64,000 nucleotides of DNA, taken from positions 444,182 through 508,181 of the forward strand of contig LSRX01000305.1 of NCBI GenBank assembly GCA_001939145.1, given 5' to 3'. Under the pieces are notes generated by a model. That model was not told where the DNA came from, made no database searches, and saw only the letters and a program-made list of their open reading frames with translations. This DNA comes from Symbiodinium microadriaticum (Eukaryota; Sar; Dinophyceae; Suessiales; Symbiodiniaceae). Positions 10,590 through 20,487 of this stretch are shown here, piece by piece. The position numbers and the translations under genes are program-made. Within the stretch, counting starts at the first letter, position 1; the number at the start of each line of letters is the position of its first letter.

Positions 10590-11167
10590 TAACCCTCAAC
10601 CCTATCTGACCCAGCCACGTGGGCCCCTGGAACCTTCATGACCCTACGTGCCGACCCCTGAGCTTTCAGGCAAAACTCCTTCATGCACCGACAAACTTAA
10701 GGGTTTAGGGTTAAGAGTTTAGGACTTAAGGTGTAGAGCTTAAGGTTTAGGGTTTAGGATTTAGGGTTTAGGGTTTATGGGTCTAGTAGTCTGGGGTCTA
10801 GGTTGAGCGTAAACCTCGACCCGAAGGAATTCGGGAGAACATCACCGTCTTCTGGGACCACGATAGCTTTGCGATTCCCGAGGTGCGCGCATGGTGGCTA
10901 ACAGACGCCTGACACCCTAAGCCCTTGAGTTTTGTGTGTTTCTTGGTTTGGGGCCCTTGGGGCTGTGGATGTTTGAGTTTCCCTTCCGCTGTCCAGGGTC
11001 AGTTTAGGACCCGGGTTAGTAGCTAGGAACCTTAAACCAGGCACCCGAAACCCCAAACCCCAAAACCCTCAAAAACGGCTCTGCAAATAGACACGAACCT
11101 TAAAGCAGGCTCTGCAGGCTTGCTTTGGGGGTTTTCCGGGTTTCGGTTTTCAATCCACATCACTACA
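10590..11167. other. No gene seen; G-rich island inside
   Basis: TTTAGGG-type repeats at 10699-10786, then unique DNA with short CCCCAAA words near 11048-11070. Confidence 0.6.
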
Positions 11168-11470
11168 GCCCAAAACCCGAAACCCCAAACCCTCAAAATC
11201 AACACCCTAAAACCAAAGCCCTAAAGCCAAAACCCTAAAGCCACAGCCCTAAAGCCAAAACCCTGAAGCCTAAGCCCTAACACCAACACCCTAAACCCAA
11301 ACCCTCAAACCAACATCGTAAACACTGAACCCTAAACCCTCAAGCCTAAAGCCTGAACCCTAAACCCTCAAGCCTAAAGCCTGAAGCCTAAACCCTAAAG
11401 CCTAAAGCCTAAAGCCTAGGCCCTATATAAAGCCTCAAGCCTAAAGAATAAGCCCCAAAGCCTAAGCCTT
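11168..11470. repeat. Degenerate C-rich telomere-like array, ~300 bp
   Basis: A long run of CCCTAAA variants with GCC insertions (CCCTAAAGCCAAAA, AAGCCTAAAGCCT). Sub-blocks of about 13 and 7 bp recur. A strongly diverged interstitial array. Confidence 0.88.
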
Positions 11471-13118
11471 AACTCCAAGATCCCTGGGCCTTGGGAGACC
11501 TGTGAAGCTCCAAGCCTTCAGAGAAGTTTGATGCGCCACCCTAACCGCCGAAACCGGAATCCTAAGTAGTGTTTAGGGCTTAGGATTTAGGGTTTAGGAC
11601 TTTGGTTTTAGGGTTTAGGGTTTCGTGTTAATGCCAGGGCCACACTCTGAGCCCTAAGCCCTAAAAAACCCCAAGCCCCATAGTTAACACACCCTTATCA
11701 AACCTGAAAGAACAGAGCCCATATACCAACCTCAAAGAACCCTCAATTTTGTGTAAACCGTGAAGGAACCCAAAAGCGATCCCCAAAGCTGCAGTACGAC
11801 CCTCAACCCGAAACCCTTGTAGCACCCTGAAACCTAAGCCCTAACCTCCGGTAGCACGCTCAACCCTAATCCCCAACAGTACCCTAAACCCTACATCCCA
11901 GCAGTACCCTTGAGCCTAACGCCCAGGTTTACGAGCTACGGCCTCTAGAAGCTTTGGCAGCGTCCCTGGTGACTTTTCGGGGTTTAGGGTTTAGGTACTG
12001 CTGGGGTTTTAGTTGAGGGTTTGGGAGTTTAGGGTCTAGGGTTTAGGATGCAGCAAAGGAGTTCAGCGTAAAAGAGCTCACGGGCAGTGGAGTTTTAGGG
12101 GGGGGATTAGGGTTTAGGGGCTAGGGTTTATGGCAGGGTTCACGCTGTTTTAGGGCTTGCACGCCAGCGAGCTTCTCCCTTTTGATCCGACACCTGCCCC
12201 GTGCGGAAAAGTTCCGGACGTGCAGATTAGTGGGAGATTCTGAGAGATCTCGAATGCCTTATGGCCTGCGGCCTTTGGTTTAGGTTTAGGGCTTAGATAG
12301 GTTCAGTCAGACACGACCACAACAAAAACATGGCTCCCACACATGCACCCTTGTTCTCACTTGCTCCCTTTGAGGCTTGCATTTTCTGCTCTCAGATGTT
12401 GCGCTGCATCCCGTTCATCCAGTCCAGAACAGAACGCGTTTTAGGGAGAGAGACTCAGATCATCCTGGATCCTGATTCCCTATAGACCCTGAACCAGTCT
12501 CTGAAGGGGACTTCCACAGTGAAAGCCCCACAGCCCCTGCCGCCAAGAACCGATACTGCCGATGGATCGCTGGGCTTTTGGGTGCGACTGTCGTGACCTC
12601 ATTAGGGGAGTTTGTTGCGAGTTGGAGCGCTTAGGTTTTTTTCTTCGGTTTGGGGCTTCGCTCTTGGGGAGGTTTATGGCAAGCTATCTAGAGTTTCGGG
12701 TGTAGAATATACATGCAAGAACTGACAGTGTTTGCTGCTTATGGAGTTCATGCAAAGCTTTAGTTTTCGACCTTGTTGTTTGAGCGGCGCAGTATAGGGG
12801 TCTGCAGCAATGTGGGTCTATTGCTAGTCTTTCAGACTTTGTTCTGCACGTTCGACGGCAGAGTATTCCTGGAATCGTGTTCTTTGCTCTTGCTCCTAGG
12901 TTTAAGGGTCTATGGTCCAGGGTTACAGGCTGCAGGTTTGCGTGGCTCAAAAAGCAGCCTGAATAGCTAATGTTACTGTTTCACAGGCCTCTTGGTTTCA
13001 TGATACTTGTTTGGGGCTTACGGTATACTCTAAAGCACTGGTGTCATAGAGGCCCTATAGAACTCTGAGGGTATCCCTTGGAGGATTTCCTAGAGCCCTG
13101 AAGGGCATCCAAAACATA
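11471..13118. other. No gene seen; mixed islands
   Basis: G-rich islands at 11567-11627 and 11979-12135; C-rich words between 11650 and 11910. 12140-13115 is largely unique with a weak block near 12278-12300. Overlapping frames at 12684-12970 on both strands lack motifs. Confidence 0.55.
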
Positions 13119-13205
13119 CGGTTGATGGTATGCATTACCCATAATAAGGAATATACCATAATTCCCATGGTTTAGGGTCCTTAAGGTAATGCAAATTTAT
13201 ATCCA
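13119..13205. mobile_element. Foldback element, family A, eroded
   Basis: After TA (13117-13118), CGGTTGATGG then TGCATTACCCATAATAAGGA and a TTAAGGTAATGC right arm. About 7 bp of the left arm and the outermost right end are lost. Confidence 0.8.
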
Positions 13206-13567
13206 AAACATTGGAACGCCCTTCCTTCATCCATGATCTTTCACATTTGCAGGACTTTGGGTGTAAATGAAGGGTTTCAGTGTTGCGGTTTAGGGTTTAA
13301 GGTTCATAATCCATGTTGACTCAATTCGTTAATCATTGGCTTGAGTTTACGAACACTAAACCCTAAAACCCTAAGCCCTAAAACCCTAAAGCCCTAAACC
13401 CTGGAATGTTCTGCAGGTCACGCGAGTCGAGACTGTGGAATACACGCGCTTCGACTCTCCGCCGAGGACATTGCTTGCATGGGGTTTAGGGCTTAGGGTT
13501 TAGGGCTTGGTTTTGCCGAGAGTCCAACGCCGTTTAATTGATTACGATATGTATCCCTTGAACGATA
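13206..13567. other. No gene seen between A copies
   Basis: It holds CCCTAAA words at 13352-13402 and TTTAGGG words at 13481-13508 in opposite orientation. Confidence 0.55.
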
Positions 13568-13664
13568 CGGCTGATGATGTAAATCCTGCATTACCCATAT
13601 AGTAAGGAATATACCATAATTCCCATAGTTTCGGGTCCTTGATTTAATGCAGGAGTATCATTCG
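13568..13664. mobile_element. Foldback element, family A, TA-flanked
   Basis: CGGCTGATGATGTAAATCC to ATCATTCG with TA at 13566-13567 and 13665-13666. Same orientation as 13119. The right arm is more diverged than the left. Confidence 0.87.
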
Positions 13665-13711
13665 TAATAATTTCAAACAGCCATCAAACGAACACATTCC
13701 TTGATTGAGGA

Positions 13712-14188
13712 GTGTTGGCCCTTTTGTCTCCAACTTACTGCAGTGGTTCCCCTTACATCCCTAGCTTCCGCTTTCGGGTTGCTGGAGGACGAGTGCTTAA
13801 CCGGCGTGCGGTATCTGGGGTGCAGTGTGTAATGAGAATGCCGTACTCCCTTGATCAACTTCATACCGACGAGTTCAACTCCCCCACCACTGTGCATCCT
13901 ATCAAGTTGGTGAAGCCTGAAGAACCTGATGTTGTGACGACTTTCTTTGGTCTGTACACTTTACAGGAACAAAGCGGAGCAAACACTGTAGCTGTCGTTC
14001 ACTGCCGACTCAACAGCCCCCGGTCAGGATGTCATATCTGCAGGGCCAGCAGAATTTGTACAACAGTCTCCGACAGTTTGGAGGTGTTGTCCACAGGCCC
14101 CACAGGGATTCTGATGAGAAGGGGGGGGGTTCAATCTCAAATGTTTGATCAGAGGATTCGCTACAGAAGGCTGACAGGGTTCGTTTGA
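13712..14188 (+). CDS. Unrecognised 158-codon open frame (coding doubtful)
   Basis: The longest plus-strand frame in the window that is neither repeat nor telomere-like. I recognise no domain, signal peptide or membrane segment. The first codon is a TTG, not ATG, in this reading. The central part (PYSLDQLHTDEF, LVKPEEPDVVTTFFG) has an amino-acid mix compatible with protein. A shorter minus-strand frame overlaps its start. A 158-codon frame is within chance expectation for 64 kb, and no promoter or splice evidence supports it. Confidence 0.13.
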   Translation: MLALLSPTYCSGSPYIPSFRFRVAGGRVLNRRAVSGVQCVMRMPYSLDQLHTDEFNSPTTVHPIKLVKPEEPDVVTTFFGLYTLQEQSGANTVAVVHCRLNSPRSGCHICRASRICTTVSDSLEVLSTGPTGILMRRGGVQSQMFDQRIRYRRLTGFV

Positions 14189-14495
14189 TTTGTTTTGGAC
14201 TTAGTTTTCAGCTTTAGGCTCTCACGTCTGTAAGACGGCGCTCATGAGTGGATCTTTTCATATCAGCATATAGTGTGTGTTTTCCAGCGTTGTTTTTTTG
14301 CAAAATTTGTAAAGGCTTCTTCGGGCCACACAAGGGTCCAAAGGCCCTAACTGAGCAGCTCCCCCAAGAAACCAGACATTCCCTCGAGTCAGGGTTTATG
14401 GTTTAGACTTTAGGCTCTAGGGTTTACGCTTGGGGATTGCAATTGTTTATCGAGGGCTCTAGGCGGATCAAAGAAAGTGTCAGATATGCTTCATA
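14189..14495. other. No gene seen
   Basis: Unique sequence, with a degenerate G-rich block at 14390-14432. Confidence 0.5.
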
Positions 14496-14596
14496 CGGTT
14501 GATGATATAAATCCTGCATTACCTTAAGGACCCTAAACTATGGGAACTATGGTAAATTCCTTAATATGGGTAATGCAGGATTTATACCATCAGCCG
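14496..14596. mobile_element. Foldback element, family A, TA-flanked, reverse orientation
   Basis: CGGTTGATGATATAAATCC to CCATCAGCCG, arms of about 30 bp pairing nearly perfectly; TA at 14494-14495 and 14597-14598. The core reads opposite to the copies at 13119 and 13568. Confidence 0.93.
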
Positions 14597-14772
14597 TAGG
14601 GTTTAATGGTTTGCTTTTGAGGCTCCTGGTTGCATCCCGTTTTTGTAAGCTTGGGAAAGCCAAGTTGCGAACATGCCACGAACCTTCGAAGACATCCGGA
14701 CTTTGCACACGTAAGAGCTAGTCTAGACTCTCCACCTCCCGAGAAGGTTGCCAGGATCTTTGTGGTAGGACC

Positions 14773-14824
14773 ATAACCCCAAACCCTAAACCCTAAACCC
14801 AAACCCCCAAGCCCTAAACCCAAA
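14773..14824. repeat. CCCTAAA island
   Basis: About seven heptamers with CCCAAA variants. Confidence 0.87.
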
Positions 14825-15376
14825 AAACAAAAAAACAGACCGTTGAGTACCAGCTTCGCAGGGTATGGCCCCCCGTGACGGACGGAGTCGATGCGATGGG
14901 CTGAGCTGGTTGTATTAAAGAGGGGTGGGCAGAAGGAGGGACTAACTTCGGCACTGGTGCAGGAAAGTCGTACGGGCTACCAGAATACAAGCGTGAATTA
15001 CGAGTAGGTTTTCCTTATTGTGGTAACTTATGTAAGCATTGAGGATTGTGGATAGGGTCGCAGGTTTTGGGGTAGATCCTGCTGCTTCCAAAGAGCCCAA
15101 CTTCCTGTCAACTACGGTAGAGGGTTTAAGGTTTAAGGGTTTAGGAGTTTACGGTTGAAGGGTTTTGGGGTTTGGGGTTTGATTTCAGGGTTAATAGGGC
15201 TTAAAAGTTTATGGGTTTAAGGGTCTAGGGCTCAGGGTCTCAAGCCCTGTTCCATTCTGGCAGGGAGCCCTTATAGGATCCCTGTGCCACAGCGCAAATC
15301 CTACCCGAGCTTTGTCGGCTTCGGCTCGGCACCTCAATCCTACGTAGGGTGTCGGGTTTAAGCTTTAGGGACTTAA
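14825..15376. other. No gene seen; G-rich island
   Basis: A degenerate TTTAGGG/TTAAGGG island occupies 15121-15238. The remainder is unique. Confidence 0.55.
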
Positions 15377-15402
15377 TCATGCATGCATGCATGCATGCAT
15401 TT
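15377..15402. repeat. (ATGC)n microsatellite
   Basis: Six ATGC units, self-complementary. Confidence 0.95.
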
Positions 15403-15548
15403 CCAAAGTACGTACTCCCTCGACTCAAACATGCGACTTGTATGTAAACAGCTATCGGAATGCGAGGCGAAAACTCGCGAAAAGCAACAGGATTATCGTG
15501 ATGAACGAGATAATGAATATATAACTACAAATATAAACAAATATTTTC

Positions 15549-15576
15549 ATATATATATATATATGTATGTATGTAT
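15549..15576. repeat. (AT)n(GTAT)n microsatellite
   Basis: AT dinucleotides passing into GTAT units. Confidence 0.92.
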
Positions 15577-15646
15577 ACACACATATAGCAGGAACGAAGC
15601 TCGTGCTGAGTCCGGTTACATCGTTTTGGGTGTCGGGCTTTAGCGT

Positions 15647-15901
15647 TTGAGACTTAGGCCGACACATTTAAAGTTCGGAATCCAGTTGTCTGTGCTTGGA
15701 GAATGTACAGCTGTCTGTGCGGCTTTCGGTTTCGTGAGTAACAGGTTAAGAGTTGACACATCAAGTATGGAAAGGCTGCTGGCACACATTCTGCTTGTCT
15801 GTATCCGGGTATACAGCATGGTCTGGTTCGAGACAGCTCTACTGGAGTGGAAGCACCACCGAAACTCCAAGGTACGCCCTCACTCCCAGACCCTCCAATA
15901 G
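15647..15901 (+). CDS. Possible exon with one hydrophobic segment
   Basis: A plus-strand frame whose central part (roughly MERLLAHILLVCIRVYSMVW) looks like a membrane-spanning helix followed by charged residues (EWKHHRNSK). An AAG-GTACGC string at the end of that part (about 15872) could be a GT splice donor. I recognise no family. Minus-strand frames of 76 and 97 codons overlap the same DNA, so strand choice is uncertain. It may pair with the frame at 16093-16332. Confidence 0.16.
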   Translation: MRLRPTHLKFGIQLSVLGECTAVCAAFGFVSNRLRVDTSSMERLLAHILLVCIRVYSMVWFETALLEWKHHRNSKVRPHSQTLQ

Positions 15902-16009
15902 CCATGTACCCCCGGATACCGCCGAGAGAGGGGAGGGGTGCCCGCATCCGCCGTTCCGACTACCACGATAACCGCCGCTGCCGGTAGCTCTGGCAGCAAC
16001 ACAGAGTAT

Positions 16010-16072
16010 ATGATTGTATATTGTAGTATACTGTAGTATATTGTAGTATATTATAGTATATACTAGTATGTT
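16010..16072. repeat. ~10-bp AT-rich tandem repeat (TATTGTAGTA)
   Basis: About six units of TATTGTAGTA and variants (TACTGTAGTA, TATTATAGTA, TATACTAGTA). The string is close to self-complementary. Confidence 0.9.
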
Positions 16073-16092
16073 ATAGCCCTCGGAGCGTAGTT

Positions 16093-16332
16093 ATGTCTCG
16101 TTGGGGCGTTATCAGCTCATCGAAAGTCGATCCAGCGGAGCTGTGGGCATGCAGTACTGCCACTTGTCGCATCCTTTCGGGTAGCGAGGAGATTCTGCAT
16201 TTGCTACGACCTTTCTTCGAAGGGCAAGCAGTTGGCCTGCTTCTTTGCCGAAGCGCAGGATCCGATGCCAAGCACCCTAAACCCGAAACCGTAAAGACTT
16301 GCCTGTGCTGCGACCACGCCGGGCCTGGATAA
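16093..16332 (+). CDS. Possible exon, unrecognised
   Basis: It opens with ATG and reads through an amphipathic stretch (SEEILHLLRPFFEGQAVGLLL) before running into a CCCTAAACCCGAAACC telomere-like patch at 16273, which is probably outside any real coding part. No motif. A minus-strand frame of 66 codons overlaps. Chance remains the simplest explanation. Confidence 0.15.
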   Translation: MSRWGVISSSKVDPAELWACSTATCRILSGSEEILHLLRPFFEGQAVGLLLCRSAGSDAKHPKPETVKTCLCCDHAGPG

Positions 16333-16392
16333 GAAGCGGCCAGAGGTGCTCAACAGAACCTTCCAGACCCTCCAAGCTCCATGGAAACCCTA

Positions 16393-16512
16393 CTTGGAGG
16401 TTAATGGGACTTAGTCAGTACAGTTATAAGTACCTTAATTGGGGTGATTAGTTATTATAAGTGCAGTCACCTTACTTAGAACCCTAGTTACTAAGTCTCA
16501 TGAACCCTTAAG
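16393..16512. mobile_element. Foldback element, family D, TA-flanked in a telomere-like site
   Basis: CTTGGAGGTTAATGGGACTT to TCATGAACCCTTAAG with TA at 16391-16392 and 16513-16514. Left flank AAACCC-TA, right flank TA-AACCCTAAACCC: deleting the element restores a CCCTAAA run. Confidence 0.92.
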
Positions 16513-16573
16513 TAAACCCTAAACCCTAACTCCAAGCTCCGTGGATCTCCCGGTTGGTGCACCCGACCCCCCC

Positions 16574-16641
16574 ATGTCATGTAATCTAGGGGCCTAGACA
16601 ATTACCTGTACTCTCTTGAGGGTTTCTTACTATAGTATACG
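16574..16641. mobile_element. Repeat family J
   Basis: GTAATCTAGGGGCCTAGACA and TTACTATAGTATACG align in order with 34079-34150 and 37818-37893. No clear terminal inverted repeat, so the boundaries are uncertain. Confidence 0.6.
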
Positions 16642-16712
16642 TTACTAGACAAGCCCTCTCCAGTAATATATAGTTTTGGGAGCGATCGATGGTGCACATC
16701 GTCTCACTGACA

Positions 16713-16794
16713 GAGCCGCAGTAGTAGTAGCACGAGTTATGTCGTGGTAGTAGCAGCCGCCTGGGCCGCCGTCGTCGTCGTCGTCGTCGTAGCC

Positions 16795-16852
<58 letters not shown>

Positions 16853-16872
16853 CAGCAGCAGCAGCAGCAGTA
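16713..16872. repeat. TAG/TCG/CAG trinucleotide microsatellite
   Basis: Compound (GTC)n, (GTA)n and (GCA)n blocks. A poly-Tyr/Cys/Asp minus-strand frame is a repeat translation. Confidence 0.95.
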
Positions 16873-17422
16873 ATAGTTGTAGTACATAGTAATGGTTATG
16901 TCTCTAGACCCTAAACCCAAAATCTTGAACACCAGACCCGGAGCTTGAATTGCAGCTCCCGGAAAGCTTAGGTGATTCTCTTCGAAAGGCTGCCGGCCAT
17001 GGGATAGGGTTCAGTGCTTAGGGTTCCGGTTCAGGGTTCAGCGCGGAGGCAGGAGTCTCGGGTGTTTTGGCTCGGTTTAGAGTTTGGCGGTTTGGGGCCG
17101 TTTAGGGCTCTAGGGCTTGAGCACAGGAAACACTATCAACTTGTGTTCGAGTCGAGGTCATAAACTGTGAGAGCCACGTAGTCTTTGCGGAACCCCACAC
17201 CCCAATTCAACCCCAAACCCAAAAACAAACTCGAACCCTAAACCCGAAACCCTACACCCTAAACCCTAAACCGACCTAGAGAACTCTTCCGAAGACTTTG
17301 CCCCCAAGGCCTTCCAGCACGGTACCTTCCGGGTCTAAGTACTAGTTACAGGGGGCCCACAGTAATTAATTATAACGTCACGAATGAAATTCCATAGGCT
17401 TCTGGAACAGGTTCCTATTCCA
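16873..17422. other. No gene seen
   Basis: G-rich words at 17000-17120, then CCCTAAA-type words at 17205-17273. 17280-17420 is unique. Confidence 0.55.
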
Positions 17423-17514
17423 AGAGGGTCCATATATGCTGCTATTATGCCAAGATTATGCCAGGGAGGGGCTTTTGGGACCTAATTGTAGAGTGGTAGC
17501 ATGTATGGACCTCT
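17423..17514. mobile_element. Foldback element, family E
   Basis: AGAGGGTCCATATATGCTGC at the left pairs with GCATGTATGGACCTCT at the right. Other copies at 21402, 31481 and 38011. No flanking TA, so target preference may differ from other families. Confidence 0.85.
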
Positions 17515-19061
17515 GCAAATCTGATTGAATAACGAGTATACCCCAAGTTCCAAATTGGGATTAGGGATTATAGAGTTTAGGTTTTGGGGGTTAGGGTTTG
17601 CATATTGGTGGTCTCCTCTTGTCGGGGATCGCGGCTAGCTCAGATCATGAAGCTTCCGACATCCAACTGGACCTGCAAGTTCAAACGTGCGGGGTCGCTA
17701 AACCCTATAACCCGTCTAAATTCGGCCACTGTCGAAGCCTCCAAGCGTGAAAACATGGGGATTGCCCGATGCTTCGTGTTCTCCTTCGAAGCGCCCGCTG
17801 ATATCCCTTATGGTCCTATCCTAATCCTAAACCCTAAACCCTTTCCTTGGTACCTTGTCATGAATACTTTTGGGCACGGAACTAAGCTTCCAGATAAGGC
17901 CTCTCCCCTTGAACCTAAAAGACCGATCTGAATGGCAGGTTCAGGCATCACTTGGACATCATGGCAAACGGTGGTGCCCGACTGAGGGTGTGAGATTCAT
18001 GCTGCAGGAACTCTTAAATTCAAAAAGCATGCAAGAGCATTGCTTAAGGTTTAGAAGTCCTGTCTCAGGACATGAAGAAGCTATACAGCCTCAGCATTGC
18101 GGGCTCGGGTCGCACCTTACTTGGGGGATCTGGCGAGATAGCCATTAAGTCTGTTTTCCAGAAGAGTCCCCAATCAAGGCAGTAGCGCCTGCTTGGCTGA
18201 TGCTCCATGTCAGAGCTACATTCGATCTTAGGGTTTAGGGTTGGGCTCTGTAGCTTGGGGGGTCAGGGATGACAACAAGTGCGCACCGCTCACAGTGGAT
18301 TTGCAGCTGATGGGGGGGGGGGGGCGGGTGCGGGTGCAGTGCAGGATTTGAGCCGATGGCTGTGTTGGGCTGGAAATCGAAAGGAGCCATACTTCAAGAT
18401 GCTAGATTGGGTCAGATCTTGAAGCCAGCTTGTTTCATGTTGAGGTTTTTACTTCTATCGCAGAAGCATTGATGCAACTTACATAGTTGTTTCAATACAC
18501 ATTCACCATAGCATCCCAGTCGCTTCATCACGCCAGCCTAAACCCTTCAATCTCAATCCGCTCAGGTCGAGCAACTAGTACAAGGCCATTAAATAGTTAA
18601 CAACACTACAAGCAGTTCTCTGGGTGCTTTACTGTAACTATGCAAGACAAAACGGCAAGACCTTTTTTCCGGTTACTAAGGCCCCCATATGAGCTTCGAA
18701 TGGGAGGTGCTTCCCGTAAAACTTGTCGTATAGACTCCGTGCGACAAGCGACCCGTGACCACGAACCGCCACTCGTACAAAACTCCAGCCGTGCACAATC
18801 TTCCCGACATGCCCGATCAGGCCTTCGTATCATGTATTTACACTTTACACAGTATAAGCATCCAGGAGCTAAGCTAACGAGCCCGCTAGATGCCCTAAAC
18901 CCGAAGCCTGAGCCTAAAGCCCCTGAATCCTTAAACGTCCTGAAGAATCCCAACTAACGTGTTATGTACACCAACGTGTGGTGCACCTAACGTCAACCGA
19001 AAATACGAGGCCCTCGGTCCATCCTGTGCTTGATGGCGCAGGAGAAGGCGTTGGCCATATG
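17515..19061. other. No gene recognised
   Basis: Unique DNA with islands at 17575-17595, 17825-17845 and 18227-18242 and a G-rich homopolymer (G13, C, GGG) near 18310-18326. Open frames at 17584-17931, 17870-18148, 18606-18953 (minus) and 18640-18957 (plus) overlap one another in conflicting frames and show no family features. Confidence 0.45.
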
Positions 19062-19112
19062 GAATATATATATATATATATTTATATTTATATTTATATA
19101 TATATATATATA
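19062..19112. repeat. (TA)n / (TATATT)n microsatellite
   Basis: AT alternation with TTTATAT interruptions. Confidence 0.95.
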
Positions 19113-19331
19113 TGTGTGTATCTGTGTGTGATTCTCTGTCTGCCTGTCTGTCTGTCATGTACGTATGTCTGTATGTATCTTTGGTTGTATGTATGTGTGT
19201 ATATGCACATACGCACGTACGTACGTATGCATGCATGTGTATACAAATACGTTATGTGGCTGTTAGATGGTATGCGCTTATTTGTTTGTTAAGTGTACTT
19301 TGCTGCTCATTAGTTGAATCAAGCGTGTCTG

Positions 19332-19364
<33 letters not shown>

Positions 19365-19800
19365 TTGTGTTTGTTTATTTGTTTGTGGCATTATTTCTGT
19401 ACGAATACTACAGTTTTGTTTTGGCCTAGGTTTATGTTTTGTTTACTTGCTTGTGTATTCATGTGCTTGCTTGTCCACTTTATCCATCTATCTATCCATC
19501 CATCTATGTGTCTATCTATCTCTTTATCTTTCTACCTACCTACCTATTCCATCTATCTACCTTTTCTATCTACAGTATCTATATCTATCTATGTGTCTGT
19601 CTGTCTGTCTAACTATCTATCTTTCTATCTATCTATCTACCTCTCTCTCTCTCTCTCTGACGGTCTATCTATTTATCTATCTATCTAACTATCTATCTAC
19701 CTATCTATCTGTATATCTATCTACCTACCTTATCTATCTATCTATCTATCTATCTTTCGCTTTATCTATCTATCCATCTATCCATTTATCTCTCTATGTG
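19113..19800. repeat. Compound microsatellite field: GTAT, GTGT, CTGT, ATCT
   Basis: Successive blocks: TGTATG and GTCTGT to 19250, (GT)n at 19328-19375, and mainly (ATCT)n with CTAC, TTTATCT and (CT)n variants at 19480-19795. Frames of 100-157 codons here are Cys/Val/Leu/Ser/Tyr repeat translations with no stop codons in the unit, not genes. Confidence 0.92.
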
Positions 19801-19839
19801 TGTTGACTTATTTGGTTGTTTATTTACTACGGTAGTTAA

Positions 19840-19980
19840 CAGTTACGCACGTACATGTACATACACATGAGTATTGCAATGCATATGCATATGCGCAGGT
19901 ATATGTATACCTGTATGTGTGTGACAACCCGCATGTACATGTGTATACATATACATGCACGTATGTTTATGCATATGTAT
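19840..19980. repeat. Purine-pyrimidine alternating tract
   Basis: A mix of ACATGTAC, GTATAC, CATATGCATATG and GTATGTGTG words with almost unbroken alternation of purines and pyrimidines, a composition that can favour left-handed or cruciform DNA. Confidence 0.75.
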
Positions 19981-19993
19981 TCTCCCTTGTCAG

Positions 19994-20093
19994 GGCTACC
20001 AAGCCATGATCGAAGCGGCACAGAGTGAAGGCGTCACAGCGACGGGCCCAGGATTATGCTGCTGTTGCTGCTGCTTTGGCCGTGACAACAGTG
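19994..20093 (+). CDS. Possible 100-bp exon after a pyrimidine-rich acceptor
   Basis: TTCTCCCTTGTCAG resembles a 3' splice site. The following frame reads GYQAMIEAAQSEGVTATGPG and a Cys-rich run from (TGC)n, to GTGACAACAGTGAG, where GTGATG could act as a donor. Without splicing the frame runs into an (ATG)n repeat and stops at 20156. No family recognised. The alanine-glutamate-rich start is the most protein-like part. Confidence 0.22.
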
Positions 20094-20095
20094 AG

Positions 20096-20096
20096 G

Positions 20097-20137
<41 letters not shown>

Positions 20138-20138
20138 G
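20096..20138. repeat. (GAT/ATG)n microsatellite
   Basis: About 13 ATG units directly after the possible exon; preceded by (TGC)n at 20056-20073. Confidence 0.96.
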
Positions 20139-20426
20139 CGATGCTGCTGCTACGATGAAGAGGTGAGTTTTCAGCTTGCTGATGCTGTATTCTATCACTG
20201 TCAGTGCTGATGCTCACTGATGCTGGTGATGCTCCTCCTGCTGTTGGCGGCGATGATTGCTGGCACCAGGAACATGAAGGAACGACTTCTCAGAAGCAAC
20301 AGGACATTCCACGCCACTTGCGTCATTAGAAACTTGGCATGCTAGCAAGTTTCAGGATCATACGGCAGCCCAGTTTCAGAGCTATGAGCACGATCACAGA
20401 CACTGTGTCGGTTACGAACCATTTTA
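20139..20426. other. No gene seen
   Basis: GCTGATGCT-rich decayed trinucleotide sequence to about 20250, then unique DNA. Confidence 0.5.
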
Positions 20427-20487
20427 GTGGTTTAGGGTTTAGGTTAGGGCCTAAACCCTAAGCCCTAAACCGAGTTAGGGTTTAGGA
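20427..20487. repeat. Telomere-like inverted junction
   Basis: GGTTTAGGGTTTAGGTTAGGG abuts CCTAAACCCTAAGCCCTAAA with no spacer, then a third block returns to GTTAGGGTTTAGG. The first two form a near-perfect palindrome with a telomere-fusion arrangement. Confidence 0.9.

Noticed and set aside
19112-19806. Overlapping Cys/Val/Leu/Ser/Tyr-rich frames of 104-157 codons
   Set aside because: Translations of GT, GTCT and ATCT repeats that lack stop codons by nature of the unit; all three phases are open.
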